Source: DASZQY01 sp963843565
GTDB lineage: Bacteria; Pseudomonadota; Alphaproteobacteria; Rhizobiales; Kaistiaceae
Length of the DNA: 64,000 nucleotides
Direction: 5' to 3'
Assembly: GCA_963843565.1 (NCBI GenBank)
Contig: CAWJKY010000003.1
Coordinates: 2,914,001 to 2,978,000, forward strand
The notes under the pieces are model-generated. The model saw only the letters and a program-made list of their open reading frames with translations, did no database searches and had not been told where the DNA came from. Within the stretch, counting starts at the first letter, position 1. Every line of letters starts with the position of its first letter. Both the position numbers and the translations under genes were made by a program. This document shows positions 16,731 to 27,467 of the stretch, one piece after another.

Positions 16731-18404
16731 TCATTCCTCGCCAAGAACGCGGCTGATCGCGGCCCGGGCGTCATCCTGAATCTGTTTCAGATGATCTTCG
16801 CCGCGGAAACTTTCGGCGTAGATCTTGTAGACATCCTCGGTGCCCGAGGGTCGCGCCGCGAACCATCCGTTCTCGGCAACCACCTTGATGCCGCCAAGTG
16901 GCTGATTGTTGCCGGGCGCGCGAACGAGCTTCGCTTTGATCGGTTCGCCGGCAAGCTCCTTGGCGTCAAAATCCTCAGCGCTCAGGTTGGCCAACCGCCT
17001 TCGCTGCGTCGCGCTGGCCGGCGCATCGACCCGGCGGTACCAGGACTTGCCCAGGTCATGGGTGACCGTCTGGTAAAACTGGCTCGGATCATGGCCCGTG
17101 CGCGCGCACATCTCGGCGGCGAGCAATCCCATGATCAGCCCATCCTTGTCCGTCGTCCACGCCGAACCGTCGCGGCGCAGAAATGAGGCGCCGGCGCTTT
17201 CCTCGCCGCCAAAACCCAGTGACCCGTCCATCAGGCCGGCGCTGAACCATTTGAACCCGACCGGGACTTCGACCAGCTTGCGGCCGAGCTTCGCCGTAAC
17301 GCGGTCAATCATGCCGCTGGAGACCGCGGTCTTGCCGACGGCGCTGTCGTCGCGCCAGTTGGGACGGTTGCCGCAGAGGTAAGCGATCGCGGCGGCAAGG
17401 AAGGAGTTCGGGTTCATGAGCCCGCTTGACGGGCAGACGATGCCGTGACGGTCGGCGTCGGTGTCGTTCGCGAACGCAATGTCGAACTTCTCGCCCATCG
17501 CGATCAACTTCGCCATCGCATAGGGCGATGAGCAGTCCATCCGGATCTGCCCGTCCCAATCGATGGTCATGAAGCGGAACGTCGGATCGACGGTCTCGTT
17601 CACGACCGTTGCTTCGATCTTGTAGCGCTCGATGACCGGCTGCCAATAGTGAACGGCGGCTCCTCCCAGCGGGTCGATGCCGATGCGCACGCCGGCCGCG
17701 CGGACGCAATCGAGATCGACGACATTGGCAAGATCCGCCACGTAGGGCGCGATGTAGTCATGGGCGTGGACGCATGCGGCCGTGCGCGCGCGTTCATACG
17801 GGATGCGCGCGACACCATCGAGCCGCCCGGCCAGGAATTCGTTCGCGGCCTTCTCGATCCAGCCGGTCACCTCGACGTCGGCCGGGCCACCGTTGGACGG
17901 ATTGTACTTGAACCCACCCTCGTCGGGCGGGTTGTGCGACGGGCTGATCACTATCCCATCGGCGAGACCGGTCTTCCGACCGCGATTGTAGGTCAGGATC
18001 GAATGCGAGATCACCGGTGTCGGCGTGTAGCCGTCATGGTCGTCGATCATGGTCTCCACGCCATTGGCGGCGAGCACCTCAAGGGCGCTGGCTAGCGCTG
18101 GCTCGGAGAGCGCGTGGGTGTCCATGCCCACGAATAGTGGGCCGCTGGTGCCGGCGTGGCGACGGTAGAGACACACGGCCTGGGTGATCGCCAGGATGTG
18201 GGCTTCGTTGAACCCGGCGGCGAAGGCCGAGCCGCGATGCCCTGAGGTACCGAAAGCAACGCGCTGTGAGGCAATGGCGGGGTCGGGGACGACGGCGAAG
18301 TAGGCGGTCACCAGCCGCGGGACATTGACCAGCAGGGACACCGGGGCCGGCTTGCCGGCGAGAGGGCTGATCTTCTCCGCTGTGTCCTGGGTTGGAGCGC
18401 TCAT
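16731..18404 (-). CDS. pgm: Phosphoglucomutase (alpha-D-glucose phosphate-specific)
   Basis: The 557-residue enzyme interconverts glucose-1-phosphate and glucose-6-phosphate. Expected motifs are present: FGTSGHRGSAF near the N-terminus, the phospho-serine loop GIVISPSHNPP, the metal-binding NDTDADRHG, the sugar-specificity loop FGGEESAGASF, and the phosphate-binding RPSGTEDVYK at the C-terminus. The length fits the family (~546). It starts in a four-base ATGA overlap with the cyclic glucan synthase stop, so it is translated from the same message. Glucose-1-phosphate feeds UDP-glucose, the substrate of that synthase, which explains the pairing. Confidence 0.96.
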   Translation of the reverse strand: MSAPTQDTAEKISPLAGKPAPVSLLVNVPRLVTAYFAVVPDPAIASQRVAFGTSGHRGSAFAAGFNEAHILAITQAVCLYRRHAGTSGPLFVGMDTHALSEPALASALEVLAANGVETMIDDHDGYTPTPVISHSILTYNRGRKTGLADGIVISPSHNPPDEGGFKYNPSNGGPADVEVTGWIEKAANEFLAGRLDGVARIPYERARTAACVHAHDYIAPYVADLANVVDLDCVRAAGVRIGIDPLGGAAVHYWQPVIERYKIEATVVNETVDPTFRFMTIDWDGQIRMDCSSPYAMAKLIAMGEKFDIAFANDTDADRHGIVCPSSGLMNPNSFLAAAIAYLCGNRPNWRDDSAVGKTAVSSGMIDRVTAKLGRKLVEVPVGFKWFSAGLMDGSLGFGGEESAGASFLRRDGSAWTTDKDGLIMGLLAAEMCARTGHDPSQFYQTVTHDLGKSWYRRVDAPASATQRRRLANLSAEDFDAKELAGEPIKAKLVRAPGNNQPLGGIKVVAENGWFAARPSGTEDVYKIYAESFRGEDHLKQIQDDARAAISRVLGEE

Positions 18405-21400
18405 CCCAGCACCACCTCCACTTTGTGCGTGGCTCCGTCATCGAGCAACGGCACTTGCCGCTCACCGTTCTTCATCAATGCCCCGTCGAGCTTCATCGCC
18501 ACGACGCCCCGACAGACGCTGGCAGGGTTTTCGACGGAAATCTCATAGCGCGAAGAATGATGACGGAAGACGATCTCGAACCTCGGCCAGGCGCGCGGGA
18601 TGCAAGGATCAATAACCAATTGCGTCCCGCGAACCCGAAATCCGAGAAGCCATTCAAGGGCGACGTTGTACATCCAGCCGGCCGATCCGGTGTACCACGT
18701 CCATCCACCCCGCCCGACATTCGGTGGCTCGGAGTAGATGTCGGCGCAGACCACGTAGGGCTCGACCTTGTAGCGATGGATCTCGGCAGTGCTGTCGGAG
18801 TGATGGATCGGGTTCAAGATCGACATCAGCGCGTACGCCTTGTCGCCATCGCCCTTCAGGGCAAATGCCAGCACGGACCAGATTGCGCCGTGGGTGTACT
18901 GTCCGCCGTTCTCCCGGACACCACGCGGATAGCCCTTGATGTAGCCGGGGTCTCGATCGGGCCGGTCGAAGGGTGGCGTGAACAGCAGGGCGAGCTTCTC
19001 GTCCCGCTGCACCAGGAACTTGTCCACCGCGGCCATGGCGCGGGCGGCCCGCGCGGGTTCTGCCGCGCCCGATATGACCGCCCAGGACTGCGCGATCGAA
19101 TCGATGCGGCATTCGTTATTGGCAACCGAACCGAGCGGCGCGCCATCGTCGAAGAAAGCACGACGGTACCAGTCGCCGTCCCACCCATTCTGTTCGAGCG
19201 AGCCCTTCAAGGCGACCGCCTGCCGCCGCCAATCCAGCGCCTGCTGCGGATTGCCGCGCCGATCGGCGAGGGCCGCGAAGGAGTTCAAGGTCGAATAGAG
19301 GAACCAGCCGAGCCACACGCTCTCGCCCTTGCCGCCGCCGCCGACCATGTCCATCCCGTCGTTCCAGTCGCCGGTACCCATCAGCGGCAGGCCGTGCGCA
19401 CCGGTGGCCAGACTCTTGTCGAGCGCCAGCGCGCAGTGATCGAACAGGCTCGCCTTCTTTTCAGAAATCGCCGGCTGGAAGAAGGCATCGCGCTGGCCCT
19501 CGTGTAGCACCGGGCCCTCGAGGAACGGCACCATCTCATCCAGAACGGCGGTGTCGCCGCTGACATCGACGTAGTGCGCTACGACGTAGGCAAGCCAACC
19601 GCGATCGTCGGAAACGAGCGTGCGGATCCCGCGGCCGGACTCCGGCAGCCACCAGTGCTGGACGTCGCCTTCGACGAATTGCCGCGCCGCCGCCCGCAGG
19701 AGGTGCTCACGGGCAAGATCGGGACGCGAAACGCAGAGCGCCATCACGTCCTGCAGCTGATCGCGGAAGCCAAAAGCGCCGCTCGCCTGGTAGAAGGCGG
19801 TCCGCGCCCACACGCGGCACGCCAGCGTCTGATAGACAAGCCAGCGGTTTACAAGAACGTCCAGCGCCCGGTCGGGCGTCTTCACATGAACGGTTCCGAG
19901 GATGCCGTCCCACTGCCGCGTGACCTCGCCAAACGTGGCGTCGAGGTCGGCCCCGCGATATTTCTGAACCAGGACCTCGGCATCCGGCCCGGTCGCCGCT
20001 TGCCCGAGAAAGAAGACGATTTCCGTCGTGCCGCCCGCTGGCAGCCTGACCTGCGTCTGTAAGGCGCCGCACGGGTCGAGGCCGGCACCGCCGCGATTCG
20101 ACAACTGCCTGCCGGGTGCCAGGCCCAGAGGCCGGTCGAGCGCGCCGTCACGGCCAATGAACTCCGTGCGGTTCCCCGTCCATCCCGTCTGCTGGCCGTT
20201 CAGATCGAAGAAGGCGACGCGCTCGCCAAACGTGTCGTTCCACGGATTCGTTGCGAAAATGGCACCGGTCGCCGGATTGATCTCGGTCACGACGAAAGGC
20301 GCGGTTGCCGCGCGATTGAAGCCGAGCACCCATTCGACATACCCGGTGATCGAGATGCGTCGTTCGCGCCCCGACAGATTGGCGATCTTCAACCGCGAGA
20401 TCTTGACCGGATCGCCGGCGGGCACGAATTGCAGAAGCTCGAGCACGATCCCGTTCGATGTATGGCTGAAACGGCTGTATCCTTGTCCGTGCGCGGCCGA
20501 GTACGTTGAGGTCTTCTCGCGGATCGGAAGTGCCGTCGGTCCCCACAGTCTGCCGGTCTCCTCGTCGCGCACGTAGATCGCTTCGCCGGGTGGGTCGCCG
20601 ACGGCATCGTTCGACCAGGGCGTGAGCTGGTTCTGCTGGCTGTTCACAGACCAGGTGAAACCGCTGCCCTCGGTCGAAACCTGAAAGCCAAATGCAGGAT
20701 TGCTGACGACGTTGATCCACGGTGCGGGCGTGGTCTCGCCGCCATTGAGAATTGTCAGATATTCGCGGCCGTTGTCGACGAAGCCGCCGAGGCCGTTGAA
20801 GAATTCCATCTCAGGATTCGGCGAGGATGCCGTCGGAAGCGGGGCCGGCAACACGGCGCGCGCCGGCAAGGCAACATCCCGCTCGAATTGACGGACGACG
20901 TTTAGTTGCTGGGCCAGGGTGCCGCGATTGCCGTACAGCACGACGCGGGCCGCAGCCTGAAGCAGCGCGCCAATTTCGGGCTGCACCATATCGGCGCGCA
21001 GAACAAAGACCGCGCCGCGTGCGTCGTCGCCCGCCGCCCTCGGCATTGACTGATTCATCCGCACCAGCGCATCGACCGCGATCTGCATGTCCTGGACGTA
21101 AGATGAAGCACGTTCGTTGACGATCACCAGATCGACCGCGAGTTGCTTGAGACGCCAATACTCGTGGGCGCGAAGCAGCTTGCGCACGAGCTCCAGATCG
21201 TCTTCGTGATCGACGCGGACGAGTACGATGGGCAGATCGCCGGAGATGCCTTGCGCCCATAGGGTCGATACTTTGCGGCCATCCCGCTTGAGAGTCTCGG
21301 CGGGCGGACGCAGCGTCGGGTCGGAATAGAGGACGTGATTTGCGACGCGCTGAAAGAGGTGTGCCTCGTCCGAGCCGATGCCGAGGTGGCGCAGCTGCAT

Positions 21401-24400
21401 CTGCGATTGCGTGCGTGCCAGTGTCGAGGCCCGTTCGAACGCCATGGAATCACGGTGCTTGTCGGCGAGGTCGATGACTTCCTTGCGGGACCCCGCGACC
21501 ATCGTCCAGAAACCGACGTGAACGGTCGCGCCGGGCGGAACGATGACGCGACGGCGGAGGCTCATGATCGGGTCAAGGACCGGTCCGGTCGTGTTGGAAA
21601 GCGGCCAGCTTTCAGCAATGGCGGCCGGCGAGCGGACGGTCTGGCCGCGTCCAAGAAACCGCGCCCGGTCGGTCTCGAATTGTATATCGCCGTAGCTTCC
21701 GCCCTCGACCACGGCCAGGTGAGCCACCCACACCGCAGGATCGGCGGACGAGCGCTGCCGGCGGGTCGCGAGAATGGCGCCGAGATTCGAGTCAAACTCA
21801 GTCTCGACGAAGAGTTTTGCGAATCCGGGATGCGCGACATCGTCGGCCTGCCGCGTCAAGGCGAGTTCGGCGTAGGACGTCAGTTCAATCTCGCGGGTCT
21901 GCTTGCCGTGATTGGTAATCGAGACTCTGCGAACCTCCGCGTCGTCCTCCGGCGAGACCACGACCTCCTGAGACGTGGTGAGCGCGGCGTCGTGGCGGGT
22001 GATTGCGGCGCGGTCTTCGGAAAAAGTCACCTCGTAAGTGTCGGGCTCGACGACACTCGGCTGGTATGCGGCCGACCAGGTTTCGCCCTTCAGATCGCGC
22101 AGAAAGACATAGGCACCCCAACCATCGCAAGTCGTGTCTTCGCGCCAACGGGTGATGGCAATGTCGCGCCAGCGGCTATAGCCCGACCCCGCCACCGTCA
22201 GCATCACCGAATAGCGTCCATTCGACAGAAGGTGGGTGCGCGGCCGCAGCGAATGGGGGGAGGTGTATCGACGCTGGATTTCTGGAACGAGGTTTACGGC
22301 AGCTGTCTCTTTCGTCTGTTCGGGCGGCGGCCGTGCCACCGCGACGTCGCGCGGCGTGCGCTCCTGCAGCAGAAGCTCAACCGCCTGGATCATGGGTTCG
22401 GCGTGAAAGCGCGCCCGCATGACTCCGTCATTCAGCGCGTTTGCGATGGCGACCAGAGTCATCGCCTGATGATGCGCCATGAAGGCGCGGACGACCACGA
22501 ATTTGGCGCCTTCAGGCAGGCGGGCCCGTGTGTAGTCGAGCGCCTCGTACCAGCCATACGAGCCACGCGCGCCAAGGCCGGTCATGCGCTCGTAGTTGCG
22601 CACCGCGGAGCCAGGGTCGATCATCGCTGCGAGACCCGTGGCGTAGGGCGCGATTACTATGCTTTCGCTCAGCCCGCGCTTGTACCCGGCATCGGGCACG
22701 CCGAAGCTGGAGTACTGGTAGGTCTGTTCGGCGTCGCGCAAGTTGTACTCAGACTCGGACATCCCCCAGGGCACACCGAGTTCCGCACCGTATTGCTCCT
22801 GCCGCCAGACGATCAGCCGGTTGGTGTGGGCCAGCAGGCTGCCCCCCGGCGCGCGCATGACCAGCGACGGCATGAGATACTCAAACATCGACCCGGACCA
22901 GGAGATCAGACCCGAGCTGCCGTGAATCGGCGTCAGAGTGCGCCCCAACCGGAACCAGTGCTTGGCGGGAACGTCGCCCTTGGCAATTGCTATGAAGCTG
23001 GCGAGCCGCGCTTCCGACGCGAGCAGGTCGTAGAAATTGGAATCGAGAGTGCCCTCGGAGGGACGATAGCCGATCGACAGAAGCTGCCGGCCTGGATCGA
23101 ACAGAAAGCCGAACTCCATTGACATTGCCATCGACATGGCGCTGTCCGCGAGCGCGGCCAGGCGATGCGCCAGCAGCCGTGCGGCGCTTGCGGATGTTCT
23201 CAACGCATCTAGGAGTGCATCCAGCCTTTCGTCTGGGTCACTCTGCTCTCGGCGTGACGCCAGCACCCGCATTGCCGTTTCGCAATGCGCCGGCAGCGTG
23301 GCGAGGGTCGGCATGAAGTCGAGAGGCGCCGTTTCGTCGCCGGCCAGCCCCGCGCTGGCAACCAGACCCGCCCACGGCATCAGCAGATCGAATTCGCGGC
23401 GATGTGCGGCGACATTCGCCCGCAACGTCTGCGTCCAGATCGCTATCTCCGCGCCGCCACCCCGTTCCTCGCAAGGGCCGGCGAGGTCGACGAGTTGGTT
23501 TGCCTTTGCCGCCAGGTCCGTCAGACACAGCACGATGCCGGCGGGGTTCGCAGGCGCCGCCTGGAGCGCCGCCGCGAAGGCATCGATGGCGCCGACCAGC
23601 GGCGCATCCGGGCTATCGACCGTCTGGGGGTCAAGCGCCTCGTGGATCAGCGCGACCACATCTTCGAGTCCGCTCGCCCAATGCGGATTGGCGGCCGGCG
23701 CAATGACGATTTCGCGGCACGCAATGCCAAGTGCGAGAAGGTGGCCGGAGAGATTGCCGCTGTCGACGGTCGAGACGTATTTCGGTTCCAGCGCGCGCAA
23801 GTCGACGGTGTCGTACCAATTGTAGAAGTGCCCGCGGAAGCGTTCCAGCTTGCCCATGGTGGCAAACGTTGCCTCGAGCTGCTCCACGGTCGCAAGGGTG
23901 CCCGACCAGCCGAAGTCACGAGCCGCGACGATGGACAGGAGGTACAAGCCGATATTCGTCGGTGAGGTGCGGTGGGCAACGACCGGCGTCGGATCCTCCT
24001 GAAAGTTGTCTGGCGGAAGCATGTTGTCTTGCGCGGTGACGAACTGCTCGAAGAAGCGCCAGGTCCGCCGCGCGATCAGCCGCAACTTCATTGCGTCCGA
24101 CGGCTCTATGATGAGATGACCGGCGGCTGGCGGTGGCTGGCTTGCCCATCGCGCCACGATAGGTGAGAGCACCCACAGCACGCCGAACGGCAGGGCGAGT
24201 AGCCAGGACTTGTAGCCTGCGAACGCAATGAGTGTTCCCACTATCCCGGCGAAGACTGCACTCGCTGCGATTTGCACGGTGAGCGAGCGCCGGTCGAACT
24301 CGGCGTCGTCGTTGGTCTGGGCGGCGGTTACCCATTCGAGCAGCCGACGATGAACGACGAGCCGGAACAGCGTCCGCCCGGCCGCGTCGACCATGACCCA

Positions 24401-27115
24401 GGCTTGATGCGCGAGGAACGTGACCAGAAACGCGGCCTGTACGAGCCCGAGCACGAAATCGTCCCGAAGCGCCCGGAAATGGTTGCGCAACGGCACGCCG
24501 GCACGGCGCGGCACGATGCCGGCGATTGCCCCGGCGAGCGGCGGCAGCGCGATGGTCGTCAGCACGTATGCTGTCCAGATCGCGGCGACCGGCAGGGGCT
24601 GCAGCCAACCGAGCAACATGCCAAGAAGGGCAGTCGGTGCAGACAGGGACCGGCGCAGGTTGTCGAGCAGCTTCCACCGCCCAATCAGGGGGAGGGCGGT
24701 CTTCCGGGAGGTTCCGTCTGCCTTGCCGCCGAAGCTGAAGATCCAGGGCAGCAGCTGCCAATCGCCGCGGGCCCAGCGATGCTGGCGAGCTGCGGCGACG
24801 TCGTAGCGCGATGGGAATTCCTCGACCACCTCGATGTCGGTGGTGAGGCCCGCCCGCGCGAAGATTCCTTCAAGGAGATCATGGCTGAGGATGGCGTTAT
24901 CCGGAATCTGGCCGTCCAGCGCCGCCTCGATGATGTCGACTTCGTAGATTCCCTTGCCGACATAGGAGCCTTCCTCGAAGAGGTCCTGGTAGATGTCCGA
25001 CACTGCAAACGCGTACGGGTCGAGCCCGGTCGGCCCGGAGAAGGTGCGCTGATACAGCGATCCCTGGCTGCCGAGCGGCAGCGACGGCGTCACGCGCGGC
25101 TGAAGAATGCCGTGGCCCTGGCGGACAAAACCCGTCTCCGTGTCGAGATGAGGACGGTTGAGAGGATGCGCGATCTTGCCGACGAGGCGCCGGGCGGCGC
25201 CGATCGGCAACCGCGTGTCGGAGTCCAGTGTGATAACGTAGCGGATGCCCGCTGGCAGCGTTGGGACGCTGCCATCAATCGCGATGAACGTCGTATCGGT
25301 GGCACCGCGAAGCAACCGATTGAGTTCGTGCAGTTTGCCGCGCTTGCGTTCCCACCCAATCCACTTTCTCTCGCCTTCGGTCCAGACGCGTCGGCGATGA
25401 AGAAGAAAGAAGCGAGCATGGTCGTCAACCGTCCCATAGCGGGCGTTCAGCTGGGCGATGCCGGTGGCTGCTTCGTCAACGAGAGCCTGATCGTCGGGCG
25501 TGTGTTCGGTGGCCGAGTCGCCCCAGTCTGAAAGCAGCGCGAAGACGAAGTTGGCGTCGGGGTTGGAGAGGTGGTGGACCTCAAGCCGCTCGATCTGCTC
25601 GCGTACGGCGGAGATTCGCGTCAGCATCGTCGGCACGACGATGATCGTGCGCAGAGACGGCGGGACGCCGTTGAGCAGCTCCAGCCCGGGCAGCAGTGTC
25701 GCGCCCACCTGCAGGGTGAGAAGACGGTTTACCGCTGCCACGGCCACATCGGTTGCAGGAATGAGACCGACGATCGCAAGGGCCAGGAGGGTCCACGCGT
25801 CAACGCCGGCATGCGATATCCCCACCAGCGGCACAGCCAGAACGATCGCCGCCACCACGGCGATCGCGCCCACGTAGCTCATCACTCCGATATCGGAGCC
25901 AAGGCGGCGCAACCGGGTGTGAAACGGCACGCGGCAGCCAAGGTCCTTTTCGAGGGCACGCCGGCCGCCGGCGATCAGATAGAAGCCAGGGTCGCGATCA
26001 GGCTGCGCGCCGTCATCCTGATCTTCGGACGCGTCGTCTGCCTGTCTCGCGGCAGCAATCGCGCGGTTGGCAACGTCGGTCTCGCTGTGACCGGAGCCAC
26101 GCGCGAGTTCCTCGACCGCCCGGCGATAGAGATCTCGGGTCGGGAAGTCCATCGCCGCAAATTCACTTCCGGCACGCATGATCGCGTCGACTGGGCTGAC
26201 GCTTTCGAAGAATTCTGCCCAGTCGGTCGTGGAGACCAAGCGCATGCTCGTGATGACGTTGCGCACCGTTACGTTCAAGGCGCTTTGGCGTTGAACGTCG
26301 TCGCGGACAATCCGGTCGGTAGTCGTTCCCTCGGTGCCCAGTCTGTCGTTCAGCCAGCGCAGCGCCGGGGTCGCGTTCGGATCGCGATCGCGCAGGCGCT
26401 GTGACAGTTGCGCGGCGAACTCTTCCGACCATGGTGTCTGCGCGAGACTTTCCAGGATCGTTGCCGACGGCTCCGGAGCGCGATCGGTCGAGCCCAATAT
26501 GCGCTCGCCGAGCGCGCCTACGAGCTGACTTACGTGGAGACGCTGTGCGATCTCCTCAGCCAGACGGCGGAGGTTCTCGACAAGCGTGATGCGTAGCGTG
26601 ATCGCGACCGCCCACAGCTCGCCGATGGTCAGCGGCTGCACGCGCTGATAGGCCTCCAGAAAGCGGGTCAGTCTTTGAATATCGAAGGCGCTGTCGGTGT
26701 GCGCGACGACGGCCCAAGCGACGCCGAACACGCGTGGAAAGCCGTGCAGCGGACCGTCCGCCAGTTTCGGCAGCAGCTGGTAGAAGCCTGGCGGCAAATC
26801 GTCCTTGATTTCCCGTATCTGCTCATCGACGACATGGAAGTTGTCGAGCAGCCATTCCGCCGCCGGCATGATCGGTTCGCGCGCGTCAGCTGCCCGGACG
26901 ACCGCACGATAGGTCTCTGTCAGGATCTCTGTGTTGTCGTCGAGCCGCTGGGCGAGCGGCCGTCCCATCTTCAGGGCGGGATCGACACGCTGAGCCTTGG
27001 CGAGGCTCTTCGCATGCTCCTCAAGCCGTTCCAGACTGAAAAGCTCGGCACGAATCGGCGCCTCGGGGGGAGGCGAGGCGGGTGCCAGGCCCAGAGCCGT
27101 TCGGAGGCGGGACAT
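18401..27115 (-). CDS. ndvB: Cyclic beta-1,2-glucan synthase (NdvB/Cgs type)
   Basis: This giant inner-membrane enzyme of about 2904 residues polymerises UDP-glucose on itself, then cyclises and releases the periplasmic glucan. Order seen: a soluble N-terminal part; a membrane pair near residues 410-462; a GT84 glycosyltransferase with ITLDSDTRLP near 635 and the QHRWARGDWQ motif near 780; a second membrane cluster at about 820-990; a glucoamylase-like middle domain; and C-terminal GH94 beta-sandwich and phosphorylase domains with GTGDWNDGMDMVG. Family members are about 2800-2900 residues, so it is full length. I prefer the ATG at 27115 over the TTG at 27145. The promoter motif at 27275-27320 lies upstream. 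Such glucans serve in osmoadaptation and host interaction. Confidence 0.95.
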   Translation of the reverse strand: MSRLRTALGLAPASPPPEAPIRAELFSLERLEEHAKSLAKAQRVDPALKMGRPLAQRLDDNTEILTETYRAVVRAADAREPIMPAAEWLLDNFHVVDEQIREIKDDLPPGFYQLLPKLADGPLHGFPRVFGVAWAVVAHTDSAFDIQRLTRFLEAYQRVQPLTIGELWAVAITLRITLVENLRRLAEEIAQRLHVSQLVGALGERILGSTDRAPEPSATILESLAQTPWSEEFAAQLSQRLRDRDPNATPALRWLNDRLGTEGTTTDRIVRDDVQRQSALNVTVRNVITSMRLVSTTDWAEFFESVSPVDAIMRAGSEFAAMDFPTRDLYRRAVEELARGSGHSETDVANRAIAAARQADDASEDQDDGAQPDRDPGFYLIAGGRRALEKDLGCRVPFHTRLRRLGSDIGVMSYVGAIAVVAAIVLAVPLVGISHAGVDAWTLLALAIVGLIPATDVAVAAVNRLLTLQVGATLLPGLELLNGVPPSLRTIIVVPTMLTRISAVREQIERLEVHHLSNPDANFVFALLSDWGDSATEHTPDDQALVDEAATGIAQLNARYGTVDDHARFFLLHRRRVWTEGERKWIGWERKRGKLHELNRLLRGATDTTFIAIDGSVPTLPAGIRYVITLDSDTRLPIGAARRLVGKIAHPLNRPHLDTETGFVRQGHGILQPRVTPSLPLGSQGSLYQRTFSGPTGLDPYAFAVSDIYQDLFEEGSYVGKGIYEVDIIEAALDGQIPDNAILSHDLLEGIFARAGLTTDIEVVEEFPSRYDVAAARQHRWARGDWQLLPWIFSFGGKADGTSRKTALPLIGRWKLLDNLRRSLSAPTALLGMLLGWLQPLPVAAIWTAYVLTTIALPPLAGAIAGIVPRRAGVPLRNHFRALRDDFVLGLVQAAFLVTFLAHQAWVMVDAAGRTLFRLVVHRRLLEWVTAAQTNDDAEFDRRSLTVQIAASAVFAGIVGTLIAFAGYKSWLLALPFGVLWVLSPIVARWASQPPPAAGHLIIEPSDAMKLRLIARRTWRFFEQFVTAQDNMLPPDNFQEDPTPVVAHRTSPTNIGLYLLSIVAARDFGWSGTLATVEQLEATFATMGKLERFRGHFYNWYDTVDLRALEPKYVSTVDSGNLSGHLLALGIACREIVIAPAANPHWASGLEDVVALIHEALDPQTVDSPDAPLVGAIDAFAAALQAAPANPAGIVLCLTDLAAKANQLVDLAGPCEERGGGAEIAIWTQTLRANVAAHRREFDLLMPWAGLVASAGLAGDETAPLDFMPTLATLPAHCETAMRVLASRREQSDPDERLDALLDALRTSASAARLLAHRLAALADSAMSMAMSMEFGFLFDPGRQLLSIGYRPSEGTLDSNFYDLLASEARLASFIAIAKGDVPAKHWFRLGRTLTPIHGSSGLISWSGSMFEYLMPSLVMRAPGGSLLAHTNRLIVWRQEQYGAELGVPWGMSESEYNLRDAEQTYQYSSFGVPDAGYKRGLSESIVIAPYATGLAAMIDPGSAVRNYERMTGLGARGSYGWYEALDYTRARLPEGAKFVVVRAFMAHHQAMTLVAIANALNDGVMRARFHAEPMIQAVELLLQERTPRDVAVARPPPEQTKETAAVNLVPEIQRRYTSPHSLRPRTHLLSNGRYSVMLTVAGSGYSRWRDIAITRWREDTTCDGWGAYVFLRDLKGETWSAAYQPSVVEPDTYEVTFSEDRAAITRHDAALTTSQEVVVSPEDDAEVRRVSITNHGKQTREIELTSYAELALTRQADDVAHPGFAKLFVETEFDSNLGAILATRRQRSSADPAVWVAHLAVVEGGSYGDIQFETDRARFLGRGQTVRSPAAIAESWPLSNTTGPVLDPIMSLRRRVIVPPGATVHVGFWTMVAGSRKEVIDLADKHRDSMAFERASTLARTQSQMQLRHLGIGSDEAHLFQRVANHVLYSDPTLRPPAETLKRDGRKVSTLWAQGISGDLPIVLVRVDHEDDLELVRKLLRAHEYWRLKQLAVDLVIVNERASSYVQDMQIAVDALVRMNQSMPRAAGDDARGAVFVLRADMVQPEIGALLQAAARVVLYGNRGTLAQQLNVVRQFERDVALPARAVLPAPLPTASSPNPEMEFFNGLGGFVDNGREYLTILNGGETTPAPWINVVSNPAFGFQVSTEGSGFTWSVNSQQNQLTPWSNDAVGDPPGEAIYVRDEETGRLWGPTALPIREKTSTYSAAHGQGYSRFSHTSNGIVLELLQFVPAGDPVKISRLKIANLSGRERRISITGYVEWVLGFNRAATAPFVVTEINPATGAIFATNPWNDTFGERVAFFDLNGQQTGWTGNRTEFIGRDGALDRPLGLAPGRQLSNRGGAGLDPCGALQTQVRLPAGGTTEIVFFLGQAATGPDAEVLVQKYRGADLDATFGEVTRQWDGILGTVHVKTPDRALDVLVNRWLVYQTLACRVWARTAFYQASGAFGFRDQLQDVMALCVSRPDLAREHLLRAAARQFVEGDVQHWWLPESGRGIRTLVSDDRGWLAYVVAHYVDVSGDTAVLDEMVPFLEGPVLHEGQRDAFFQPAISEKKASLFDHCALALDKSLATGAHGLPLMGTGDWNDGMDMVGGGGKGESVWLGWFLYSTLNSFAALADRRGNPQQALDWRRQAVALKGSLEQNGWDGDWYRRAFFDDGAPLGSVANNECRIDSIAQSWAVISGAAEPARAARAMAAVDKFLVQRDEKLALLFTPPFDRPDRDPGYIKGYPRGVRENGGQYTHGAIWSVLAFALKGDGDKAYALMSILNPIHHSDSTAEIHRYKVEPYVVCADIYSEPPNVGRGGWTWYTGSAGWMYNVALEWLLGFRVRGTQLVIDPCIPRAWPRFEIVFRHHSSRYEISVENPASVCRGVVAMKLDGALMKNGERQVPLLDDGATHKVEVVLG

Positions 27116-27467
27116 CTTCACCGTGTTCGGTACCGCAGGTCGCAAGGGTTGACGCGCCCGGGAAACGGCGCGAACGACCTGTCTCCCGGTCTTGTGTCTG
27201 AACGGCCCGCGACGGCGACGGAAACCGCGCTGGGTGCACGCCGATGTGCGGGCCCCGCCATCTGGGCAAACGTCAGGATATCGGCGGTGGCCGAGCCGAG
27301 GTAGGCTCGGAAACTACTCAGCCCGATCCTCGCGACAGTTGGCACTCCGGGCGAGGCTGGCTCTCCATGGCTTTGGGGGGCTCGGCGAGTCATGATGGAC
27401 GCGCGGGAGCGCATCCGACGCCCCGCACACTCCTTCACGGCTCCGCTTGACCGGCAGATACCCGCCA
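27116..27467. other. Divergent intergenic region ndvB / Na+/H+ antiporter
   Basis: About 350 bases separate the divergent ndvB and antiporter genes. Apart from the box-plus-hexamer promoter for ndvB at 27275-27320 I find no repeat or RNA structure, and no copy of the motif pointing towards the antiporter. Confidence 0.5.
27275..27320 (-). promoter_or_regulatory. Island promoter motif copy D, driving ndvB-pgm
   Basis: On the minus strand TGAGTAGTTTCCGAGCCT (27320-27303) is followed after exactly 22 bases by TATCCT (27280-27275). The inferred transcript would start near 27268, about 150 bases before the ndvB ATG. The same two-part arrangement recurs six more times in the island. Confidence 0.65.

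Noticed and set aside
21335..23122. Long plus-strand frame (595 codons) opposite ndvB
   Set aside because: It lies entirely within the ndvB coding sequence on the other strand and is explained by high GC and codon bias.
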